Assembly (NCBI GenBank): GCA_026770585.1
Contig: MU646627.1
Location: forward strand, 91,126-114,997
Source of the DNA: Baffinella frigidus
Lineage: Eukaryota; Cryptophyceae; Cryptomonadales; Baffinellaceae
Length of the DNA: 23,872 nucleotides
Direction of reading: 5' to 3'
Shown: positions 8,501 to 19,400 of the stretch, piece after piece
Position numbering within the stretch: position 1 is the first letter of the stretch
Layout of the letters: each line of letters begins with the position of its first letter
The notes under the pieces: model-generated
Seen by the model: only the letters and a program-made list of their open reading frames with translations
The model's database searches: none
What the model was told of the DNA's origin: nothing
Position numbers and translations under genes: made by a program

Positions 8501-11500
8501 TGTATGATCTGAAGTGATAACCTGAACCTAGCCCCCCCAGTTCCTCCACGCAGGTGGCCCTCCCCAATTCCGGACAGAAATAGATTTGATTCAAATCACA
8601 TTTTTGCTATCTTAGGGGCGGGTTTTGTGCTATGGTAAAGCTATGTAGAGGAAAGATAGCAAATTGAACGCTCACGGTAACACAAAACATTATTTCAAAT
8701 CGAATGATTTCGCAAATGGGATACTTCAAATTGAATGATTTCGCATTATATTTGAACATTACGAAATCTGATCAGATTTCGTATGATTCAAATTGACGGT
8801 TTCGCAGTAGATTCCGGGGCGCGCGCGCGCGAAATCCGCCGCGTGGCACGCACCGGGAAGCCTCTGGCCATCTGGAGTGGAGTAGGGTCGTCACACTCTC
8901 GGTTCCAACCACACGGTGGTCTACAGACCTTTCATCAAAAGCCAACTTTCCCAGGGGGCAGTTACCTTTAAGGATTTTGGTCACGTTACCGCTAAATTTG
9001 GTCACGTTACCGCTAAACCTAGCGGAAGCGAAACCATCGTAGCCCACCGTGTGGATGATCCGTGACCCACAAGCCCTAAACCTTGAACGCTGAAGCGCAG
9101 CTGCAAACAACGAAGACGGATTTCTTGACAACGCGGACCGCGCGGCGGTGGGAGCGCCTGGTGCTCATCCTCGAGATCAGGTCCTTCCCCAAACACCACA
9201 CACCAAACACCGCACACCAAACACCACACACCAAACACCAAACGCCAAACGCCAACCCTCTGGGCAGGTTCCTCGAGACGCGCGCTTAACCCCACACCCC
9301 AACCCCCAAAAACCAAAACCCAAACTCCAAACTCCAACCCCCAAACCCAAACCGCACCCCCCCGGCCTGGGCAGGTTTCTGGAGACGCGGGGGAACAAGC
9401 TGAAGAAGAGCGAGGAGAAGTACATCACGCGCATCAAGGCCTCGACCACCCTCAAGGGCCTCCTCGCGGGCGCCCAGGAGGAGACAGCTGTCAAGTACGA
9501 TCACCAACTTAGTCCCGGACCTGAATAGATTTAATTTCGGGAATGTCCTTCTAAACACATAACTTTTAGGGCTTTAAAATCTTCGTACTTCTAGGGCTTT
9601 AAAAGATGTGGATTTGTACCAAGAATAGTTTAGATGGACAGTTCCCGTAATTAAATCTATTCAGGTTCGCGAAGAAACTGTTCACTAACCCGGGCGAGTT
9701 TTGTACCAGGGCGACGACTAATCCCAGCGGGGTTTGTACCGGGGAAAGGGAGGATTAGTCAACTGTTTCAAGGCCTCCTCCATGCTTCACGGCCCTGACG
9801 ACGCGCAAGGGGCTGCTCGCGGGTGCCCAGGAGGAGACCGCTGTCAAGTTAATAGTTTCCGACGCCTTCGCGAAGCAATAATGGCTCCAAGCCCCGTACA
9901 AATTTTGTATGGGACACGACCATGGACACGACCGTGAAGTCGTTTAAATGTCCATGAAGGGTATTTTAGGATCGTGTCCAATGTCTGGTACAAAATTTGT
10001 ACCAGGGCTTGGAGCCATTATTGCTTCGCGAAGGCGTTGTGAACTATGAAAGTACGGGCTTCAACCGTTTACTATCCCGCGCGGGGTTTGTACCTGGGCG
10101 ACGACTGATCCGGACAGGATTTTGTACCGGGGGAAGGGAGGATTAGTGCACAGCATCAAGGTCTCGACTACGCTCGCAGGGATGCAGAAGGATCAATCGA
10201 TTGCCAAGTATCCTACACCACACACACCACACACCACACACCACACACCACACACCACACACCACACACCACACCCCACACACCACACACCACACNNNNN
10301 NNNNNNNNNNNNNNNNNNNNNNNNNNNNNNNNNNNNNNNNNNNNNNNNNNNNNNNNNNNNNNNNNNNNNNNNNNNNNNNACACACCACACACCACACACC
10401 ACACACCACACACCACAACCCACACCCCACACCCCACACCCCACACCCCACAACCCACACCCCACACCCCTGCAGCTGATATGTAACTCCTACAAGTCTG
10501 GGGGTGGAGTGCAGTGCCCTCATCTGTCCCTCCAAGAACCATGGGTGTGGAGTGTGGTAGGTCCTAGGGGAGAGGCCCGGTGCTAGGAGCCCGAGGTCGA
10601 GCAAAGCCTTTCGTACTTGAACGATTGCTTTAAGTACACGTTAAGAACAAAAGTACCCCGCACGACGATTAAGGTCGAGAAATCTTCCTTGGTGCGGACC
10701 TCGATGCTTTCGGCATGCGCCTTTGGGTTAAGGGGTCAGGGGTTAGGGGTTAGGGTTTGGGGTTTAGAGCCCGAGGTCGAGCATAGCCCAGGAGGAGACA
10801 TCAGTTAACTTGACTTTGAAAGTCACCCTTAAGTGCACGGCAGTTGACTAACCCGGGCAGGATTTGTACCCGGGCGATGACTTATCCACACAGCGCACTA
10901 CAGCGGGGTTTCTTGAATAACTCGGAAATGAATAAGCCATAGCCCCTACGGTCGGCACTACCGTAGGCAGGGATGGGGGAAGGGAGGGAAGAAGGCGCCG
11001 AAGACACCCAAGGGGAAGGGTGGGCCGCATGTGGGGTTCCCTTAACTCTCAACCCTAAACACGAAACCCAACGCAGGAAGGGGGGGGGGGGCAAGGGCGG
11101 CAAGGGGAGGGGGAAGACACCAAAGGGGAAGACGGGGGCGCACGCTGGGATTCCGAAGACGGCGATGACCATGATCAAGAACGAAGCCGACAGGCTGGAG
11201 GGGCGCGAGGCCGCGGTAACACGAAACCCCAAAATCTTAAACCCCGAATCCGCTAGGGTTTGAAACCTCTAGGGACCCCCTTCAGGGTTTAGGATTCAGG
11301 GCTCGGGGTGTAGGATTCAGGTTTGAGGGTTTTGGGGGGAGGGTGGGCCGCACGCGGGAATTGCAAAGACGTCTTGATCATCGTCATCGATGACGATGAT
11401 CAACAACAAGGCGGATCGCCTCGAGGGGCGCGAGGCTGCCGCGTTACCGGTAACACTACATCCTGAACCCTCGACCCTCAATCCTGCATTCCGAATCCTG

Positions 11501-14500
11501 AAAACCTAAATAAGTGCAAGCGTCGTTCGTGGCGGACCGCTTGAACTCTGAACCCTAACCCCAAACCCTGAACTCATAAACCCTAATCCCTAACCCGCAA
11601 ATATCTTCTCATAAACCCTAAGCCGTAACCCGCAAATATCAAATGTCTGTTTCGTTCAGGTTATGTAACCCGCAAATGTCTCCCCCCCCTCAGGTGTTGA
11701 AGCAGGAGGAGCGAGGGATGTCACAGCGGGACGCTCTTCGCCATTAAACCCTGCACCCTAACCCCTAAACCCTAATACCCAACCCTTAAATTCCAACCCG
11801 CAAATGTCAGTTTCGTGCAGGTTATGTCACTCGCAAACGTCCATTTCCCCTCAGGTGTTGAACCAGGAGTAGCGCGGGATGTCACAGCAAGACGCGCTGC
11901 GACATCAAACCCTGAACCCGAACCCTAACGCCAACCCCCAAACCCTAAGCAATAGCCCCTAAACCGTAAACCCTACACCATAATCTCAAAAACAACAAAC
12001 CTAATCTCAAAAATAACAAACCATGGATGTCTGTTTTTTCCTCAGGTGTTGAAGCAGGAGGAGCGAGTGATGTCACAGCGGGATGCACTTCGCGCGGCGG
12101 CCGCGGACTTTGAGGCTGAGAAGGACGACATTCTCGCTGAGCACCAAGAGGTGCTTTCACCAGGGTTTGGGGTTTGTGTGTTGGGTGTTGGGCGTTGGGC
12201 GTTGGGGGGTTCTCGGCTGAGAGAGGGTTTATTCCCTGGGTTTGGGTGTAGGGTGCACGGTTGAAGGTTTGGGGAGCGGCTGCGGATTTCGAGGCTGAGA
12301 AGGACGAGATTCTCGCTGAGCATTCAGAGGTGAGAGGGATTTTTCCACCAGGGTTTCAGGGTTGAGGGGTTGGAGTTCAGGGTTTGGGGTTGAGGGTTTG
12401 GGGAGATTCTGGCTGAGAGCCTGGAGGTGAGGGTGGCGCAGTCTTGATTTATTCCAGTTAGGTGAACTTCTCTGCACACCACGGTGTGTGATGCATGGAA
12501 GTGTGCCCCCCCCCGTGCTGTAGGACAGCCCCACAAGTTGACGATGCTGGTACTGAACTTGTCAACTTTGGGCGGATGGTTCTGTGGGTTCAGGAGGAGC
12601 AGGGGATCTTCCTCCTGAACCCGAAACAGAACCCTAAAGTCAACGATGCTGGTAATAGGCTGTCAACATTTGGCGGCAGGTTCTGCGGACGCAGGAGGAG
12701 CAAGGAGTCCTCGCGACAGCCCCAAAAGTTGACGATGCTGGCGCGAATCTGTCAACTTAGGCCCGCACGTTGACGATGCTGGTACTGACCTGTGAACATT
12801 TGGCGGCAGGTGGTGCGGATGCAGGAGGAGCAGGAGACCCGCGCGGCCCGCCTCGACAAGCGCATTTGTCAACTTAGGCCCGCACGTTGTTAACTTAGGC
12901 CCGCATTTTGTCAACTTAGGACAATTCGGCAACTTAGGTTTGTCAACTTAGGCCCGCAATTTGTCAACGTAGGCCCGCAAGTTGACGATGGTGGTACTAA
13001 TCTGTCAACATTTGGCGGCGGCAGGTTCTGCGGATGCAAGAGGAGCAGGAGACCCTCGCAGCCCGCCTCGACAAGCGCAGCAAGGTCTCCTTTGGGGTTT
13101 CTGGTTCAGGGTTGAGAGATTTGGGTTTCGGGTTCAGGGTTGAGAGTTTTGGGTTTCGGGTTCAGGGGTTCGGGTTTCGGGGAGCCTCATAACCTGTACT
13201 CCACGAGAGGTTTCCACCCGCCTCGACAAGCGCAGCAAGGTTCCCACCTCATCCCTGAACCCTAAACCCTGAATCCTAAACGCTAAGTCCTGAACCCGAA
13301 ACCCGAACCCCCGCGATTAGAGCCCGCCTCGACAAGCGCAGCAAAGTCTTCTTCTTCCTCCTCGACAACAATTTGAGTGTAGGTTGACTCGACACGGGAC
13401 ATGCTGCTGGACACGACTGCATCCACCTCTCGACGTCACTGCCGTCGTGTCGCCTCGGGGTTGAGGGTTCGGGGTGTGGGTTTAGGGTTCAGGGGTTTTG
13501 GTTTTGGGGGGCCTCACAACCTGTACTACGCGAGAAGTTTCCACCCGCCCTCAGCGTGGGAGCAAATCGCCTTTTTCAATCCCCATGATTTGCACTGGAT
13601 GTGACCGGAATTCGGCCACCTGTGGTACTAATCAAGGGAGCCCGGTCCGGCGCAAGCGGTAGTAGGTTCGTTAAGTCGATCGTTTTTCAAAAGACTGGGT
13701 GTAAAGAGGACGCAGCGCTGGATATTGCTGGGTGGTGTCCACCTAAGATTTGGTTGCCCGCGCTCGACATCAGGGTGTGGAGAAAAATCTCTGAATTGAC
13801 TTTGACTTTAGATGGACGCACCCCAGGAGTGCGCGGTTACCTGGATAAGACGTGTAGCGCTCCCGCGTAGAATGCTCAGCCTCACCTCCTGCTGCCCTGG
13901 ACCCCAAACCCCAATCCCTGAACCCTGAACCCTGAACCGCGCTCGACATCAGGATGTGGAGGAAAAGCTCCGCCGCGGGGAGGACCGTCTCAAGACGCAG
14001 CGAACCCAGGTCCCAAACCCTAAACCCGAAAGGTCCGCCATCTCTAGCTCTGTCGCTGTCTGGTTGGTCTCACGAATTTGTACCTGAAGAAAAGAAAGAA
14101 AAGCTCCGCCGCGGAGAGAACCGTCTCCAGACGCATCGATCCCAGGTCTTTCGCAGTCTTTTTGGTCTTACCAATTTGGTGTGACCGGGCGCCTTTCTGC
14201 TCCAAAGCTGACGGATTTGCACCGCAGACCCAGCATGTCAACTTAAGAATAGTCTCCCAGCCTTCGAGATGTTCGAAAAAGCACCGCCGCGAAGAGGACC
14301 GTCTCATGACGCAGCGGTCGCACGTTTCGGAGATTGAGGCTTGAGGGTGTAGGGTTCAGGGTGAGGGTTGTGGGTTTAGGATCCATATAGTGGACTACCA
14401 AACATTTCCTCAAAAGTCAACTTGCCCCGAGGCCATTAAGTTGAAGGCTTTTCTAATGAAAATTCGGTCACGCTGCCCGCGGATATCCGGGGTCCTGAAC

Positions 14501-16198
14501 CCCTCGTAGTCCACCGTGTGGTTCCGGAGATTCGGGGTTTAGGGTGAGGGTTTAGGTTGTAGGGTGTGGGTCTAGGGTTTACCTTCTCCGAACCGGATCC
14601 TGCACGATCCGGTCGCAGCTCAGATTTGCCCTGGCCGTTGGAACCATTTGGCCACTTAGCAGCCGGGCGTTGGAACCATTTCGTACGGGTGCGTACTTTT
14701 AAAATTACATTGCTGAAGGCGCTAGAGAAAAGCGTTCCGGGTCAGATAGTGGGGCTTGAGATCCGAATAGGATGTTGATTAGGAGGGATTACATAAGGGA
14801 GCCCAAGATTTGATCATGCCGCCTAAATAAATTACTGCGGCCTCCTAATTGAATAATCTAGACCGCCTAATTCAAATCATCAGGCTGCCCGATTAAATGA
14901 ATTGAGCCTCGTATTCCAGGTGGAGGGAATGATTCTCGTGCTGGAGGCACTCAAGGAGCGCATCCAAGACAGTATGGTTGGGCTCGAGATCCGCTCTAGA
15001 GAAGGCGCCATCATTAATTAGACAACCTGTATAGTTTAATTGTGAGGCCTACGTAGTTTAGTTAGGAGGGATAATTAAATGTTAGACTTCCCTATGTAAT
15101 TCCTCCTATGCAATTTAATTATTCCTATTAAACCTCGTATTCCGCCTAATCAAATAAACTGAACCTCGTATTGCAGGTGGAGGGGAAGATTCCAGTGCTC
15201 GAAGCTCTTAAGGAAAGCATCCAGGATCGCATGGTCGGGCTCGAGATCCGATCACTCTCGATCCTCCACACTTTCGCCGAGCATCAGGTGGCCTACACCC
15301 TCAACCCTGAAAAAATCCTAAACCCGAAACGCTGAACCCAACATATACCCTTAGCCCTCAGCCCAAACTCTAAACTCCAAACAGTAACCCATGACCCCTA
15401 AACCCCAACCCTAAAACCCTGAACACTAAACACTTAACCCCAAATCCTAGGCCCTAAACCCTAAACCTTAAACCAGGCGGCGCCAGTGGCGAAAATGGCG
15501 AAGGAGGCTCTGGAATTCGCGGTAAACCCTACACCCTAAACCCTAAACCCTAAACCCTAAACCCTAAACCCTAAACCCTAAACCCTAAACCCTAAACCCC
15601 ATACCCCAAACCCCAAACCCCAAACCCCAAACCCTAAACCAGAAACCCTAAGCCATAAGCCATAACCCCGAATCCCTAAACGCTACACCCTGAACCAGGT
15701 CGCGTCCGGCGTGGCGGCACCAATCTCGCCCGAGCAATGGCAGGCGCGCCCCTCATCCCGAAACCCTCCACCCGAAACCTTTAATCCCAAACCTGGACCC
15801 TAACCCCTAACCCCTAAACTCCAAATGTGGCCCTCAAACCCCAAACCCGAAACCCCAAACCCGAAACCCCAAACCTAACCCCAAGCCACCGAACCGTAAA
15901 TCGTGTGCGGGTTACTCACGCGCTTCTCCGGAAGCAGGCGGTGGGAATGGCATCGGATGGCCCCGGAGCCGGGCCCATCCGTCTCGTCCACCCAAGCAGT
16001 TGACTAATCCTCACCCCTCCTGGTACTAACCGCGCGCGGAATCGCTCCACCCCCGGTACAAACCCGCCCGGATTACTCAAGGACTTGTTTGCAGGCGGCG
16101 GGAATGGCATCGACGCCCGGAGCCGGGCCCGGGGGGGTCGCGTCCATGAAGAGTCCGGGCGCGTCCGGACAACTAGGTTTCATTCCCCAAATCTAACC

Positions 16199-16230
<32 letters not shown>

Positions 16231-16426
16231 ACCATCAAGCATCAACCCTCAACCCTCAAACATCAACCATCCACCATCAACCATCAACCATAAATCCTCA
16301 CCACTGAACTCTGCACCCTGAACTCTGCACCCTGAACCATAAACCCGAAACCCGAAACCCGAAACCCGAAACCCGGAACCCGGAACCCGAAACACAACCC
16401 TCAACCCTCATCCCTCATCCCTCAAC

Positions 16427-16467
<41 letters not shown>

Positions 16468-19400
16468 CAGGACTGGCGGAGCTGTTGGATCGGGCGAGTG
16501 GTCTGGAGAGCGAAGAGCGCAAGGTCTAACCCCTAAACCTAAACCCCCGAAACCCTCAACCCGCAAACCCGAAAACCGCGGATCGTTTTGTACTAAACCC
16601 TAAACCAGAAACCACCGAAACCCTCAGACTAAAACCCCGGCACCCCAAACCCAAAACCCAAAACCCAAAACCACAGACCCAAACCACAAACCCCAAGCCC
16701 TAAACCACAAACCCCAAACCCTAAACCACAAATCCTGAACCCTAAACCCCAGACCTGAACATCAAACCCCAAACCCTAGACCCCAAATCCAGATCCCTGA
16801 GCCCCAACAACCAAACACCCAATCCCGCACCCTAAACCCTAACACCAAACCCCAAACCCTATCCCCCCAAAATCTCAAGACAGGCACTCATGGACGCGCT
16901 GCGCCAAATAGAGCTCAGCAAAACCTAACCACTAAACCATACACCATAAAACACAAAACATAAAACATAAAACATAAAACATAAAACATAAACCCTAAAC
17001 CCGAAATCCTACACCCAAAACCCCAAACTCCAAACCCCAAACCCCAAACCCCAAACCCCAAACCCCAAACCCCACACCCTCAACTATCCACCCTGAAATA
17101 TATACCCCAAACCCTAACCCCTAAACCCGAACCCCTGAATCCTCATCTCTCAAATCTAAACCTCAAACCTCTAAACCCCAAAACCCAACCCCAGGCACTG
17201 GTGGACGCGCTGCGGCAAATGGACCCCGAGAGGAGAGGGGTGGGGACAGAGGACACGGACCGCGTCGTTAGGTACACCCTAACCCCGAAACCCGGAACCC
17301 GAAACCCGATACCCGAAGCACGAAACACGGAACCCGAAATCCTAACCCCAGAACCCAAACCCCGAACCCCAAACACCAAAATCTTATCCCTAAACCCCAG
17401 ACCCAAACCATGAACGATAATATACAATACATTCAACCCCAAACACAAAACACAAAACCCAAACCCTGAACCCAAACGATCAATGAAAATAAACAATACA
17501 TTCAACCCAAAACCCCAAACTCCAAACCCAACCCCCAAACCCAAACCATAAACGACAAACACAAAATGTTTTCAACCCCAAACCACAAGCCACAAACCCC
17601 AAACCCCAAACCCCAAACCACAAACCCCAAACCACAAACCCCAAACCCAAAACCCCAAACCACAAACCCCCAACCCTAAACCCAAACCATCAACGATAAA
17701 TAAATTTTAAAAATCAACCCCAGACCCTGAACCCGAAACGCGAACCCTGAACCAGGCGGGGGGCTGCGGATGGAGGAGATGAGATGGGTCCCGCGCAGCA
17801 GGTGGATACTCTAAACCCAGAACCCTCAACTCTAAACCCTGAACCCTGACCCCTGGCCAAACCCCTGCACCCTAAACCCAAAACCCCAAACCCTAAACCC
17901 TAAACCCTAAACCCCAAACCCCAAACCGTGAACCCTAAACCCTAAACCCTAAACCCTAAACCCTAAACCCTAAACCCTAAACCCTAACCATAAACCCTTA
18001 ACCCCAAACCCCAAACCCCAAACCCAAACCCCCACACACCAAACCCGAAACGCGAACACAGGCGTTGATGCGGGGGGGCAAATCGCCCTCTCAGAACATG
18101 TCGCCTGCCCTCCGAAAGAGCATAAGGTATGCCCTACGCCCCAAGTTTACGAACCGAAAGAGCGTCAAGTAAACCCTACGCCCAATATCACGAACCCCTT
18201 GACCCTGGACCCTGATCCTTGAACCTTGACCCATGAACCCTAAACCAGAAACCCTGAGCACTAAGCCCCCAACCCTAAACCCTAAACCCTGAACCCTAAA
18301 CTCTAAACCCTGAACCCTAAACCCTGAACCCTAAACCCTAAACACTAAACCCTAAACCCTAAACCCAAAATCCTAACTCTCCTCAGCAGGCCCCCCCAGA
18401 GGCAATGCCCCGAAAGAACCGAGCCGCGCACGGAGCCGTGACGATTACGGAACCCTACACCCTACACTCTAGACACTAATCTCATCTCGGAACATACCAG
18501 AATCTGTCCACATCAAAAGGCGTAAGATAGCATCATCGTATGCGTAAAATAGCATATACACCCTTACCTTCCGCGTGGGGAGCCTAAGATAGCGGGACAG
18601 ATTATGTCCTGTTCCGAAATTAAATCCCAGCCTCTCCTCTGCTGAAGGAACCGAGTCGCCACTCGCAGCTGGGATCCGTTGATACCAACCCTCTAAACAA
18701 CAAGCCCCAAACTCTAAACCCTAAACACTAAACCCTTAACCCTAAACCCTAAACCCTTAACCCTAAACCCTAAACCCTTAACCCTAAACCCTAAACCCTA
18801 AACCCTAAGCCCTTCTTCCTACCTACAGGGCCGTCGAGGGTCAACCCAAAATTCCCGAAAGATCCGAGTCACCTTTCGCAAAGAGGCTGACCTCAAACCT
18901 CGACAGTCCAAATATCAGCCCCAAGGCAACCTCAGGTCAGTGCCCGATCGATGTCAATAGGCTAACGTCCTGAAACCCGGGTAGTTACGCCTACGGTATT
19001 GCCTACGGTAGGCCGTAAGGCTCGTAGGACCTAAGTTTCATAGGACCCCCCCTAGGGCCCTACGGCCTACTGTAGGCAATACCGTAGGCCTAACTACCCG
19101 CTTTTCTGGACGTTAGCCTATGAATGTGATGGAGGTCAACCCGAGCGAGGCAGAGCGAGGAGGTAGCCCGTGGGCCGTGGGTCACTATGGCGCCCGAGGC
19201 CACGCAATCTGAACCGCCTTCTATGCTATCGTAAGGGTGGTTTTTTTTGGATTTCGCTATATTTGTTTCCACATAGATTTATCATAGGAGAAAACCCACC
19301 CCAGATAGCAAAAACACTGTTTGAATTGCGTGGCCTCGTCCATGAAGGTCCTTGGTCGGATAGCGAGTGGGCTAACAGTTCGGATCGATTTTTATAAGGT

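Noticed and set aside
8909-9054. Search for a transposase belonging to the MITE-like elements
   Set aside because: No frame in the window encodes a recognisable DDE or other transposase. All the elements here are non-autonomous.
10122-10604. Frames of 90-154 codons across the N gap (THHTPH or GVWCVV repeats)
   Set aside because: They are translations of the CCACACA array joined through unknown bases, with no splice or family support.
12530-12981. Regular repeats with spacers that might be read as a CRISPR array
   Set aside because: Units vary in length, lack constant spacers and include exon pieces and splice sites. The genome is eukaryotic.
13601-13870. 89-codon plus-strand frame in intron 11
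   Set aside because: No phase-compatible splice sites and it overlaps the exon 12 acceptor-side echo. Could be unique intronic sequence.
17143-17562. Minus-strand frame full of GLGFRV-type repeats, and similar ones at 6113, 9002, 9286, 23173 and 23309
   Set aside because: They are the translation of GGGTTTAGGGTT-like heptamers in the antisense direction, and they overlap phase-supported plus-strand exons.
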